A stretch of DNA of 64,000 nucleotides from an uncultured bacterium (GCA_949297715.1 CASFTJ010000001.1:62001-126000); one strand, 5' to 3'; shown: positions 16,668-25,289, numbered from the stretch's first letter. Notes: generated by a model not told the origin, from the letters alone. Made by a program: numbers and translations.

Positions 16668-17468
16668 TTATACCCAGCCTGATTCACTGGCATTCTTATA
16701 ATTTACCGGAACCGGTTGTATTATACTAACTGCTTCTTTTGCAATTTCTTCTATATTCGGAATTTTACCCGAAAAATGAATTGTATCGGCCGTCACAAAT
16801 GTTTTTCCGCCTTCTTTATTTGAAACTTGAGAATAATTCAAAAGTGTCCTTAATCTTCCGATATAATCAAAGGCACTGTAATTATCTTTTGCTGAAAAAT
16901 CAATTGTACCATCTGCATTATACGTTTTTTCAAGTTGAATTTCCTGAGCTATCGGAATATTTACATATTCTCCCGTTTTTTCGGTTACGTCACCTGCAGC
17001 ACCATAATACACCAGCCACTGAGAACATTTTTTTATTGCTTTGGCAATTGCACTTGCAAATGTAAAATCTTCAGCTGCACGCTTGTACATCGCACCGTGA
17101 GGACGAACATGTTCTATCTCCATTTTGTAACTTTTTGCAAATGACATTATAGCCCCCACCTGATAAAGTACAAGTGCTTCTATTTCATCTCCATCAAGCT
17201 CCATAGCACGATACCCGAACCCTTGAATATCATCATATCCGATATGTGCTCCGACTACTATGTTTTTTTCTTTTGCTTCAAGCAATGCATTTCTAATGGT
17301 TAAAGGATCTCCTGCGTGAAATCCGCAAGAAATATTTACAGAACTTACATAATCTAATAGTCCGTATTCGGAATTGTTCTTATATACCCCGAAACTTTGC
17401 GCCAAATCGCAGTTAAAATCTATATTCTTAATCTGTTTTCTCTCCGGTTTTTCCAATTGCTGCTGCAT
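16668..17468 (-). CDS. pxpA: LamB/YcsF family protein (5-oxoprolinase subunit A-like)
   Basis: The 266 residues contain IDFNCDLAQSFGVY, SSVNISCGFHAGDP, VVGAHIGYDDIQGFGYRAM and HVRPHGAMYKRA, which define PxpA/YcsF. PxpA acts with PxpB and PxpC to cleave 5-oxoproline. Neither partner is in the window, so this may be an orphan copy with a related role. It is the first gene of the yvcK-panB-panC operon. Confidence 0.88.
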   Translation of the reverse strand: MQQQLEKPERKQIKNIDFNCDLAQSFGVYKNNSEYGLLDYVSSVNISCGFHAGDPLTIRNALLEAKEKNIVVGAHIGYDDIQGFGYRAMELDGDEIEALVLYQVGAIMSFAKSYKMEIEHVRPHGAMYKRAAEDFTFASAIAKAIKKCSQWLVYYGAAGDVTEKTGEYVNIPIAQEIQLEKTYNADGTIDFSAKDNYSAFDYIGRLRTLLNYSQVSNKEGGKTFVTADTIHFSGKIPNIEEIAKEAVSIIQPVPVNYKNASESGWV

Positions 17469-17553
17469 AGTTTATCCTTTGTAAAGTCACTAACTCAATA
17501 AAATTATTATACTTACTAAATAATTTATTGCCAGTATCTTTACATAATCTTAA

Positions 17554-18183
17554 CTATGGGCGGTAAATGTCTGCCAATTCCAAAAACAGGCACTGCTTTG
17601 TATAATGCGCAAGCTGAGAAGCATCCGCTTGAGTATATTTTTTTATATTGAAACAAAAATCGAATTTATTGCTGCTATTTTTTTTGCGTCTGTCAAAAAA
17701 TAAATACAAATACCCGTTTGTTAATACATAATAATCAGACTTAAAATATTCATTATCAGATATTTGCTCTATCGGACAAACATTTTCAAACGGATTGTTG
17801 TAAATCTGCCCCTTAAAATCAACATCATCATCTTTAAACGGGAAGTATTTTATCGCAAGCGCTGTTTTACGGAATTTGCTGCGATCCCATTTTTTGACCA
17901 AATAATCAGGCATACATCCGTTTCTTCCGACAAAACTCTGAAACTCTCTCATATCATAAGTGTTATACCCTAAAACCATAAAAAACGGATAAATAAGTTC
18001 TTCTCTGATTTCTTTTTCAGAAAGCGTTTCAAACTTCTGGAGCGCCGAACCGTTTTTGATAAGTGCCATATTTCTTGCAAGCACACGACGATTTAGCTTA
18101 TATATTACCCTTTTGCAAAATATATAAACGAACCCTGAAATCATTAAGACTATCAGAAACAGTAAAACTGCAATTTCAACCAT
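17554..18183 (-). CDS. Membrane-anchored protein with degenerate HsdR-N-like (PD-(D/E)XK) domain
   Basis: The 209-residue protein has one N-terminal membrane helix (about 4-24), then KEIREELIYPFFMVLGYNTYD, SFVGRNGCMPDYLVKKW and TALAIKYFPF, and GYLYLFFDRRKK. The order resembles the type I restriction R-protein N-terminal fold. However, the ExK position reads AIKY, so the acidic catalytic residue looks lost. No restriction partners are nearby. Function unknown. Confidence 0.5.
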   Translation of the reverse strand: MVEIAVLLFLIVLMISGFVYIFCKRVIYKLNRRVLARNMALIKNGSALQKFETLSEKEIREELIYPFFMVLGYNTYDMREFQSFVGRNGCMPDYLVKKWDRSKFRKTALAIKYFPFKDDDVDFKGQIYNNPFENVCPIEQISDNEYFKSDYYVLTNGYLYLFFDRRKKNSSNKFDFCFNIKKYTQADASQLAHYTKQCLFLELADIYRP

Positions 18184-18259
18184 ACTTCGTTATTATAACT
18201 CTTTTTTACAAAAAAATCTACCCCTTTTATAAAAATATTTATATTCATTAAAAGCTAAA

Positions 18260-18289
18260 AAAGGCCATTCCTTCACTGGAACAGCCTTT
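18260..18289 (-). terminator. Terminator of rpsT
   Basis: AAAGGC..TTCC and GGAA..GCCTTT pair with a small internal loop, 20 bases past the rpsT stop, followed leftward by TTTTTT. Confidence 0.75.
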
Positions 18290-18308
18290 AAGCTTTTAAA
18301 TCAATCAA

Positions 18309-18578
18309 CTACTTCGCTTGAATTTTATTCAAAGCTCTAGTTAATCTTGATTTTTTTCTGGCAGCAGTGTTCTTGTGCAAAACACCTTTTGATACAGCCT
18401 TGTCACAAAGTTTGTAAACATTTGATAATGCAGCATTCAAAGCTTCCTTATCTGCTGATGTGCTTAACTCAAGAACTTTCTTAACCGCAGTTTTAATTGA
18501 AGATTTCATTGCAACATTGCGAAGTCTGTTTCTTTCTGCAACTAAGATTCTTTTTTTAGAAGATTTAATATTTGCCAT
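18309..18578 (-). CDS. rpsT: 30S ribosomal protein S20
   Basis: The 89-residue basic helical protein starts MANIKSSKKRILVAERNRLR and has AVSKGVLHKNTAARKKSRL near the end, the S20 signature. It binds 16S rRNA early in 30S assembly. It is a single-gene unit with its own terminator, divergent from the GH57 gene. Confidence 0.97.
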   Translation of the reverse strand: MANIKSSKKRILVAERNRLRNVAMKSSIKTAVKKVLELSTSADKEALNAALSNVYKLCDKAVSKGVLHKNTAARKKSRLTRALNKIQAK

Positions 18579-18891
18579 TTTATTTGCCTTTCTTTACTCT
18601 TGCGTTCGGTTAATGACTCCGAACTCATCTGAGGATGTGAGCAGATACATATTACACAAAAATATTTCTTTTTTCAATATAATTCCTTTTATATATTAAC
18701 TTATCTTAAAAAAATAATTCTATAGGATTGTATATTGCGTATATAAAAGTAATCATTAAAATTTGTAACATTATTCACAAGAATTAGCTCTAAAGGATTA
18801 TATTTTTTAGCCTTTTGTGGTATATATAAATGTAAGAGAGTTGGATTATAGTTATATAATAATTCATCGAAAAGAAGATATGGAGGCAAAG

Positions 18892-20613
18892 ATGTCAGTA
18901 GGACAATTCGTATTTATGTTACACAGCCACCTTCCTTATTACAGAAAAGCCGGCATGTGGCCTTTCGGGGAAGAAAACCTTTATGAGTGCATGGCAGAAA
19001 CTTATGTTCCCCTGCTTAATGCTATTTCTGAACTTTATGAGGAAGGGATTAAAGCTAAACTTACTGTCGGTATTACTCCGATATTAGCAGAACAACTTAA
19101 TGACGAACACCTGAAAAACGGGTTTGTCAAATATCTGGATTCAAGAATTGCGCAAGTGTCTAAGGATCTTGAAAGATATCCGGATCCGAAGGTTGCACAT
19201 TCGCAGCACTTAAAATACCTTGCTAAATATTATTATGACTGGTTTAACCATATTAAAGACTCTTTTGTAAATAAATACGGATTGGACTTAATCGGGCAGT
19301 TCAAAAAATATCAGGACTTAGGCTGCATTGAAATTACAACTTCCGGTGCTACTCACGGTTTTTCACCGCTTCTTGCAACTGACAGCAACCTTAATGCTCA
19401 GTTCAAAGTCGGTTCTGATACTACAAAACGTCTTTTCGGTAAAAAAGCATGCGGATGCTGGCTTCCTGAATGCGCTTACAGACAGGGCTATGAATATGTT
19501 AGCAAAGACGGTCAAAAACATTGGCGTCCTGCTATTGAAGTTACTCTTCAAAATAATGATATTGAATATTTCTTTACCGAATCTCACGTTATTGAAGGCG
19601 GTAATTCTATCGGAAACAGACGTGTAATCGGGGTTTACGGAAACATCGAATACATTCCGCTTCCGGAACGTCCTGCTACCGGTTATGATACTTATTCAGC
19701 TTATTGGCTTCCGGATGCTCAAGTCGCTGTTATGGGCAGAAACGATAGAGCCGGTTATCAGGTTTGGTCTGCTGCTGACGGTTATCCGGGGGACGGCTGC
19801 TTTAGAGAATTCCATAAAAAAGATGATAAATCAGGCATGCACTATTGGAGAATAACTTCTCCGACTACTGATTTAGGCGATAAAATGCTTTATGATCCGG
19901 TGCTTGCTTTGAACAAAGTAAACGAAAATTCTGATCATTATACAACTTTGATTTACCATATGCTTAACGATTACAAAAAAGCTACAGGTAAAGAAGGTTT
20001 GGTAATGGTATCATTCGATACGGAACTTTTCGGACACTGGTGGTTTGAGGGTGTTGAATTTATTAAACAAGTTATCAAAAAATTCGCTACATACCTTCCT
20101 GAAGTTGAGAGAATGACTGCAGGCGAATATATTCACACTTATCCTCCGAAAGAAGCTATCCAGATACCTGAAAGCTCTTGGGGACAAGGCGGTCATTTCT
20201 ACGTTTGGAATAACCACTTAACCGAATGGATGTGGCCTATTATCCATGCTTGCGAAAAACGTATCAACAAAATTGCGGATCAATATCCTGAAATTCCTGA
20301 AGATAAGCTTCTTCACAGAGCTTTAAACCAGATGGCAAGAGAAAATCTTCTGCTTCAAAGTTCAGATTGGCCGTTTTTGATTACGACTTGGCAGGCGAAA
20401 GATTACGCAACTGACAGATTCAGAGAACATGTTGACAGATTTGAGAAAATTTGCGACATGATTGAAAGCGGGAATATCAATGATAATGAACTTAAAAAGA
20501 TTGAAAGTATTGATAACTGCTTCTCTGATATTGATTACAGAGTTTACCAATCAATTGAGGAAGGCGTTATTCCGCAGCAGTCCAGAAAGCTGGCTCCTTT
20601 ATACGCTGACTGA
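18892..20613 (+). CDS. GH57 family glucan-branching-type enzyme
   Basis: I start at the ATG at 18892 (MSVGQFVFMLHSHLPYY), which has GGAGG five bases upstream. An in-frame start at 18817 lacks support. The 573 residues carry HSHLPYY (region 1), GATHGFSPLL (region 2), GCWLPECAYRQG with the nucleophile Glu193 (region 3), and SFDTELFGHWWFEG with acid/base Asp376 (region 4). These are hallmarks of GH57 1,4-alpha-glucan branching enzymes of the DUF1957 type. Cyanobacteria and relatives carry this enzyme. The protein is cytoplasmic, with no signal peptide, and probably acts in glycogen metabolism. Confidence 0.9.
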   Translation: MSVGQFVFMLHSHLPYYRKAGMWPFGEENLYECMAETYVPLLNAISELYEEGIKAKLTVGITPILAEQLNDEHLKNGFVKYLDSRIAQVSKDLERYPDPKVAHSQHLKYLAKYYYDWFNHIKDSFVNKYGLDLIGQFKKYQDLGCIEITTSGATHGFSPLLATDSNLNAQFKVGSDTTKRLFGKKACGCWLPECAYRQGYEYVSKDGQKHWRPAIEVTLQNNDIEYFFTESHVIEGGNSIGNRRVIGVYGNIEYIPLPERPATGYDTYSAYWLPDAQVAVMGRNDRAGYQVWSAADGYPGDGCFREFHKKDDKSGMHYWRITSPTTDLGDKMLYDPVLALNKVNENSDHYTTLIYHMLNDYKKATGKEGLVMVSFDTELFGHWWFEGVEFIKQVIKKFATYLPEVERMTAGEYIHTYPPKEAIQIPESSWGQGGHFYVWNNHLTEWMWPIIHACEKRINKIADQYPEIPEDKLLHRALNQMARENLLLQSSDWPFLITTWQAKDYATDRFREHVDRFEKICDMIESGNINDNELKKIESIDNCFSDIDYRVYQSIEEGVIPQQSRKLAPLYAD

Positions 20614-20655
20614 TAAGGTTTGAATTTAAGCAATGCTAAATTATTCATTTACACA

Positions 20656-20680
20656 AAAAGCTCCCAATCGGGAGCTTTTT
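20656..20680 (+). terminator. Terminator of the GH57 gene
   Basis: AAAAAGCTCCC and GGGAGCTTTTT form an 11-bp perfect stem with a 3-base loop, then T-rich sequence. Confidence 0.85.
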
Positions 20681-20728
20681 GATTACTATTTTTTATTTTA
20701 ATTAATTCTGCAAACCTCAATAAACAAA

Positions 20729-21436
20729 TTATCCAATCTTCATAAACTCATTTGCTTTAGATTTATTCGGATAGATTAAAGACGGAAACCCACCCTTTAA
20801 AACCTCTAAATCAAACTCACTTAAATCAAAATTACCTGATAGATGATATTTTAATTGAGTATCATCTTTTATTTTCAATATTTGAGGAAATTCATTTTTA
20901 TATCGTTCAATAACATCTTTCATCCTGCCCGAAATCCCCAGCCAAGGATCTATTATCAAACATTCGTCTTCTTTTATCTCATTACCTTTAATCGGATTTT
21001 TTGAAATTAATAAAGCAGTATGATTTACACTTTTTGCCGAAGAACTTGCCAGCATTTTTTCTGAAGCCGCATCTCTAAATGATAACCTGTAACAATTTTT
21101 AACACCGTTCATTCTTGAGACCATTTCCGCAAGGGAAACATATTCTGAACAATTGCCTATTTTATTCACTGTTGCTGAATACAAAACCTCTTTTATAAAT
21201 TTATAAGAAGACTTTAAAAAACGTCTGTCGGCTCTATCTTGATGCAGTTGCAGTTCTTTATCCAATACAAATGCCATATATTTCTTATTACTTGAGACTC
21301 TATCAGTATTTGAATAATAAACTCTGGTGGGCGAAATCATCGGAAATTCAGACTTAACCTTGCGGCAAACCCAGTCTGCATCTCTCAAAAATTTTCGTGA
21401 ACCTGTAAATGATATTGAATTATTTATATTTTGCAT
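20729..21436 (-). CDS. Transglutaminase/papain-like putative cysteine hydrolase with N-terminal F-x-G motif (copy 2)
   Basis: The 235-residue protein begins MQNINNSISFTGSRKFLRDA, then WVCRKVKSEFP, matching the upstream paralogue. A possible catalytic triad runs in the order Cys-His-Asp: GNCSEYVSLAEM (Cys96), NHTALLIS (His139) and IIDPWLGISG (Asp163). This is the order and spacing of transglutaminase-like and YopT/AvrPphB-like cysteine proteases. It has no signal peptide. It lies 9 bases after its paralogue, so the two are an operon. Substrate and localisation are unknown. Confidence 0.6.
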   Translation of the reverse strand: MQNINNSISFTGSRKFLRDADWVCRKVKSEFPMISPTRVYYSNTDRVSSNKKYMAFVLDKELQLHQDRADRRFLKSSYKFIKEVLYSATVNKIGNCSEYVSLAEMVSRMNGVKNCYRLSFRDAASEKMLASSSAKSVNHTALLISKNPIKGNEIKEDECLIIDPWLGISGRMKDVIERYKNEFPQILKIKDDTQLKYHLSGNFDLSEFDLEVLKGGFPSLIYPNKSKANEFMKIG

Positions 21437-21445
21437 TTATTTCTC

Positions 21446-22069
21446 CTAACCAATTAAATCTTTGTGCTTTCTTGTTAAATACTTTAAATCATCGGGATGA
21501 ATTTTTACTTCATCAGACTGAAAAACATCAAGTTTTAGTTTTTCTTCAAAACCATTAATTAAAAACTTAAACATATTTTTGTATTTCAAAAAACAATTCG
21601 GAAGAAAATCCGCAAAACCAAAAAGCGGGTCAATTAAAATTTTTTTACCGTTATGCGTAAATTCAATAGCAATATGATCGTACATAACTTTCTTATTGGT
21701 GACAGGATTAACTCCAGCCAACTGCACAAACCTAACATTCTCATAATTTTTATTTTTGCATTTCAAATAAACAATATCACATAAATCATCACAATTAGCG
21801 CATTTTAACTTTTGCATTTTTTGAATCAAAACATCATAATAATCATAAGCTGTATCAGTATATAAAGTAGCATTTCTGATTTCATCAAGATTTTTCCATA
21901 ACGGAATAAAAGCTTGATAATGATCAATAGGTTGATGATATTTATTCCAATCCAAATACGGCGAAGAATGCGGGAATTGAGTATTAACCTTTCTGCAAAT
22001 CTGATCAGCTTCTTTAATAATAGAAGCACGGCCTGTAAAATTAATCTTGGGGCTAATAGAATTATTCAT
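21446..22069 (-). CDS. Transglutaminase/papain-like putative cysteine hydrolase with N-terminal F-x-G motif (copy 1)
   Basis: The 207-residue protein begins MNNSISPKINFTGRASIIKE, then DQICRKVNTQFP, and shares its N-terminal block with the next gene. The Cys-His-Asp order is kept: CANCDDLCDIVYLKC (Cys93), MYDHIAIEF (His132) and ILIDPLFGFADF (Asp147). Outside these blocks the two proteins have diverged, which suggests an old duplication and different targets. No signal peptide. It is upstream in the two-gene operon. Confidence 0.6.
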   Translation of the reverse strand: MNNSISPKINFTGRASIIKEADQICRKVNTQFPHSSPYLDWNKYHQPIDHYQAFIPLWKNLDEIRNATLYTDTAYDYYDVLIQKMQKLKCANCDDLCDIVYLKCKNKNYENVRFVQLAGVNPVTNKKVMYDHIAIEFTHNGKKILIDPLFGFADFLPNCFLKYKNMFKFLINGFEEKLKLDVFQSDEVKIHPDDLKYLTRKHKDLIG

Positions 22070-22223
22070 ATTAATAGTAAACCTGAAAATATATTTTTTT
22101 GCTATAGCTATTGCAATTTTTTTTTGAGCATTTTATAATAAGAGATGTCGAAAGGCACACCCCAGAAACAGAAGCCGAATAGGATTGTTGCAGGGAAAGC
22201 TAAAAGATATGAAAATCAAATAA

Positions 22224-22301
22224 GGGAGCGTAGCTCAGTTTGGTTAGAGCGCATGCCTGTCACGCATGAGGTCGCGAGTTCGAGCCTCGTCGTTCCCGCC
22301 A
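22224..22301 (+). tRNA. tRNA-Asp (anticodon GTC)
   Basis: Acceptor GGGAGCG pairs with CGTTCCC, the D arm is GCTC/GAGC, the anticodon arm CATGC-CTGTCAC-GCATG gives GTC, and the T arm contains GTTCGAGC. Discriminator G is followed by an encoded CCA (22299-22301). The 3' end and the bases after it recur in degraded form at 23410 and 26699, as if it were an integration site. Confidence 0.95.
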
Positions 22302-22308
22302 TTAAAAG

Positions 22309-22331
22309 AAGCCCGTAAGTCGGGCTTTTTT
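22309..22331 (+). terminator. Terminator after tRNA-Asp
   Basis: AAGCCCG and CGGGCTT form a 7-bp stem with a 5-base loop followed by TTTTTT. Confidence 0.85.
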
Positions 22332-22345
22332 ACTAGGAAGTAGAA

Positions 22346-23098
22346 ATGTTTGAAAAATTTACAGAAAAAGCATTACATACGATAATGTCGGCACAAGATG
22401 AATCAAGGAGACTTAATCACAATTTTGTTGGAACAGAACAAATATTGTTGGGTTTGCTTTGTCCAAATTTGTCATCAGCATCAATATTAAATTCGCAAGG
22501 TTTAAGCATTGAAAATACTCGAAATGAGGTCGAAAAAATTATTGGTAAAGGTTCAGGCACAGATATAGAAATCCCATTTACTGATAATGCGAAAAAACTT
22601 TTAAAAAATGCTGGATTAGAAGCTTGTAAATTAAATCAACCCATTACCGAGTTACATTTACTACTGGCTCTAACATATACACAGGGTAAGCATTTAGAAA
22701 TTTTTAAAACTTTTAATATCGATATTGATAAAATCAAAACAAATATAGAAGAAAAAATAGGAAAATTAGCAGTTAAGGTAAATAATAAATTTATTACAGC
22801 TTGTTATTTATTACTGATAATTATGTTATTTATTTTTTCTTTTGTATTATTAAGCGATTTAATATCATCACTTACATTGACACGTAGTAGTGTTATTGCA
22901 ATGTTTGAACTAATTGTTATAGCATTTCTTGTTAGAAATGATATTCCTTTTCGTTTTAGATACGGAATAATATACAATTTATGCGAATTTATAAGAATAA
23001 CTTGTCTTATTGTTGCTGTTTTATTTATTGTTATCTTGTTAATCTCATTTACTATATGGATTATGATAATTATTGGCAAATATAGATATTCTGCTTAG
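22346..23098 (+). CDS. ClpC-type N-domain protein fused to membrane helices
   Basis: Residues 1-145 form the double Clp-N repeat: FEKFTEKALHTIMSAQDESR and LNHNFVGTEQILLGLL, then IPFTDNAKKLLKNAGLEA and PITELHLLLALTY. Instead of AAA+ modules, the remaining 100 residues are hydrophobic, with about three to four membrane helices from residue 150 on. The Clp-N domain normally docks substrates or adaptors on ClpC. Here it would be displayed at the membrane with no ATPase. The ATG is 15 bases after the tRNA terminator, with AGGAAG close by. Function unknown. Confidence 0.75.
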   Translation: MFEKFTEKALHTIMSAQDESRRLNHNFVGTEQILLGLLCPNLSSASILNSQGLSIENTRNEVEKIIGKGSGTDIEIPFTDNAKKLLKNAGLEACKLNQPITELHLLLALTYTQGKHLEIFKTFNIDIDKIKTNIEEKIGKLAVKVNNKFITACYLLLIIMLFIFSFVLLSDLISSLTLTRSSVIAMFELIVIAFLVRNDIPFRFRYGIIYNLCEFIRITCLIVAVLFIVILLISFTIWIMIIIGKYRYSA

Positions 23099-23187
23099 AA
23101 AAACGGTATTTATACTAAAGTCCTAATGAATAAACATACTTTTTGCGTATGTTTTGATTTTAAGTGTTCATAATATTTCTTAAAAAG

Positions 23188-23496
23188 TTCGAACCTTGCA
23201 TCGTTAACCCCGAATTAAAAAGCGGTGGGTTTTCCTACCGCTTTTTAATTTTGCGCCGATAGTGGCGAGAACCGCAAATAGCGAGTTCGGCGGATTTGCG
23301 GACGGATGGAACGAACGAAGTGAGCAAATCCGGATAGCGAGCAGATTGAGACGACTAAGCCGTAAGGCTTTAAGACGAAACTCTGTGAGCTTGGAGCAAA
23401 TCCAAGACAAGCCTCGTCGGTCTTACCATTAAAATTTTATGGTTTTAATATTTTCCTTGCAAATTTTGGTGCGTCAAACGACGCACCCTACTTGCT
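23188..23496 (+). repeat. Composite intergenic repeat, copy 1 (~309 bp)
   Basis: Begins TTCGAACCT, has a 17-bp terminator-like hairpin (23213-23250), GAGTTCGGCG at 23283, and a variable core of nested hairpins (GGATTTGC/GCAAATCC at 23292-23331; CTTGGA/TCCAAG near the end). It ends with a 94-bp block (23403-23496) that repeats with one mismatch at 26692-26785. The block contains a tRNA-Asp 3'-end-like sequence and a GGTGCGTC-AAAC-GACGCACC hairpin. Hairpins of the GTAGGGTGCG type are, from memory, common in bacterial intergenic repeats. Confidence 0.8.
23213..23250. terminator. Strong bidirectional hairpin inside the repeat
   Basis: AATTAAAAAGCGGTGGG and CCTACCGCTTTTTAATT make a 17-bp stem (one G-T pair) with a TTTT loop, 114 bases after the Clp-N gene. 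Confidence 0.75.
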
Positions 23497-23586
23497 ATAA
23501 TGAAAAATGGCATTATAGCTGAACAACTTAAAATCTACAAAAGGTGGGGGTAAGAAGCAATAATCTATTTTAATCAATAATATGTA

Positions 23587-23614
23587 AAACCGGAGCAATT
23601 AATTACTCCGGTTT
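23587..23614 (-). terminator. Terminator of the 555-residue protein gene
   Basis: AAACCGGAG and CTCCGGTTT form a 9-bp stem, immediately after the stop on the leftward strand. Confidence 0.8.
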
Positions 23615-23621
23615 TTATAAT

Positions 23622-25289
23622 TTACGCTGAACGCCAATAGCCTCGAAATTCTGTTCTATCACTTCGGGTATATGGTCTTACATATACAAGCCCACCACCG
23701 TTCATACTTGCTAGCTCTAAATCTGACTCGTATGGAATTCCGATACTGTTCAGCTGTGCCATTATTGCAATCTCATTTCCGCTATATTCATCGCCTGTCA
23801 TTTGTGAGATTGCTTCTCTGGTAAATATTTTGTCTTCGCCGCTTATAGGATTCAGGTAGCCGGAATAATTTAATTTTTGTGTTTCAGGTTTTATTAAACC
23901 ATCCTTTAATTGCTGTTCTATTATCTTTAAGTTTTTTTCAAATTCGTCTGAGGTCATATCTCCAATTTGTTGAGGAGTAAAAATTTGGTTGCCGTTTTGG
24001 TCTACATTCATTTCGACACCGCCCTCAAGTAAAAATGATGGTTGGTTATCTTCTTGAGGATTTTGTAATATTTGCGGCGGGATTATCATTGGTGCAGGGT
24101 TGATTTTTTTGGAATTATCATTTATAATTGACTTATCAGCTGCAAGTCTGGAGATAGAATTATCACCTTTCTCCAGCGAAAGGTTTGATGCAGGTGCAGA
24201 AACCGTCAAACGCTTCGCAGCTGATTTGTTTGATTTTTGTAAATTTTTAAGTTCTTCCGCTTGGACAGGGTTGATATTTTTGGAAATATCATTTATAATG
24301 TTATATGGACTCACTAGAGTATCCGTGCTAGTAGCATGTGAACCGCTCTTGTGAGTATCCTTAAGGATATCATCTTTGGAGCCCGGGCTCGCAGCCTGTG
24401 GTGTACCATTGTGGATAAAAGCACCACCGGAGCTAGTACCTTCTACTCGAGAAGGAGTGCCTTGATCGGTGGTGTATTTTTTTGTAAGATAAAATTTCTT
24501 ATTACCCAGTTTATCTTCTGCAATAAAATGTTTATTTTCTCCATTTTTAAGAATATGAAATTTCTCTGTTGCCTTATCTTTTCTTACTTTATACAATGCA
24601 TTAGTTTCCACGTAATCAGCTTTTCTTAAATCATTAATCAAATCAGGAAATAATTGTGCCAATTCTACATTTTTACTAAAAATTTCATCTAATCCTTTAC
24701 GTGTAATATCAATACTACCAATATCTTTATTGACAATAGTTCTACCTTGTAAATAATCCTTATAAAAATTTTGAGCTTGCTGTTTATATTTTTTGTAATC
24801 GGCAGGTGTAATATTATTTAATTGATATTGTTTCAAAGTGTTACCTGCAAAAATCCTATTTAGATTTCCTCCAATTGCTCCCATACTTCCGCCAAGCAGC
24901 AATCCGCTTGTCAAATCTTGCAATCCGGTAAGCAACGGATTTTTATCTTCTATCAACCCTCTACCGGTTCCAAATACCCCACCTGAAGCCAAACCTGAAG
25001 CGGCACCCGCTCCTATTTCCTGTGAAAGTTTGCGGCCTATAGATTTTTGAAGCAATTTTTGTCCTGCTGTTGCACCTAATTTGCCGGCTCCACCAAAAGG
25101 TATTGCCGCACTCACTATTTCCAGAAGTCCGCCTGACCAGATTTTTATCAGATAGTTTCTCAAATCTTCATCCAGTTTTTCCTGATAATTGTTGTACACA
25201 TAATTAATCCGCTGAATTTTTTCTGCCTGCGTTAATTTTTCATCATCTAAAATCAATTCTACATAGTTTTTCGGCATAGTGTTTGTCAT
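23622..25289 (-). CDS. Large modular protein with possible BECR-fold nuclease domain (toxin/phage-like)
   Basis: The 555-residue protein has a helical N-terminus (1-50), a glycine/alanine-rich hydrophobic stretch (about 55-150), and a compact segment (about 190-275). The last reads DITRKGLDEIFSKN, QLFPDLINDLRKADYVE, EKFHILKN and KKFYLTKKY. That segment resembles the phage-associated Barnase/EndoU/colicin/RelE-like nuclease domains by eye. Residues 276-440 are low complexity, with a duplicated IINDxSKxINP motif. The C-terminus is acidic and ends EFRGYWRSA. The DNA for residues about 272-330 is unusually rich in palindromes, as if an element had inserted in frame. I am sure it is coding, but only weakly of function. 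Confidence 0.6.
   Translation of the reverse strand: MTNTMPKNYVELILDDEKLTQAEKIQRINYVYNNYQEKLDEDLRNYLIKIWSGGLLEIVSAAIPFGGAGKLGATAGQKLLQKSIGRKLSQEIGAGAASGLASGGVFGTGRGLIEDKNPLLTGLQDLTSGLLLGGSMGAIGGNLNRIFAGNTLKQYQLNNITPADYKKYKQQAQNFYKDYLQGRTIVNKDIGSIDITRKGLDEIFSKNVELAQLFPDLINDLRKADYVETNALYKVRKDKATEKFHILKNGENKHFIAEDKLGNKKFYLTKKYTTDQGTPSRVEGTSSGGAFIHNGTPQAASPGSKDDILKDTHKSGSHATSTDTLVSPYNIINDISKNINPVQAEELKNLQKSNKSAAKRLTVSAPASNLSLEKGDNSISRLAADKSIINDNSKKINPAPMIIPPQILQNPQEDNQPSFLLEGGVEMNVDQNGNQIFTPQQIGDMTSDEFEKNLKIIEQQLKDGLIKPETQKLNYSGYLNPISGEDKIFTREAISQMTGDEYSGNEIAIMAQLNSIGIPYESDLELASMNGGGLVYVRPYTRSDRTEFRGYWRSA

Noticed and set aside
18817-18891. 25-codon extension of the GH57 gene
   Set aside because: GGAGG points to the ATG at 18892, where similarity to GH57 starts.
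22145-22318. 57-codon rightward frame starting before tRNA-Asp and reading through it
   Set aside because: The part in the tRNA (SSVWLERMPVTHEVASSS...) is the well-known false translation of a tRNA gene. No evidence for the upstream 26 codons alone.
23204-23410. 68-residue leftward frame
   Set aside because: Lies wholly within the structured repeat; Arg/Leu/Ser composition is typical of a chance frame.
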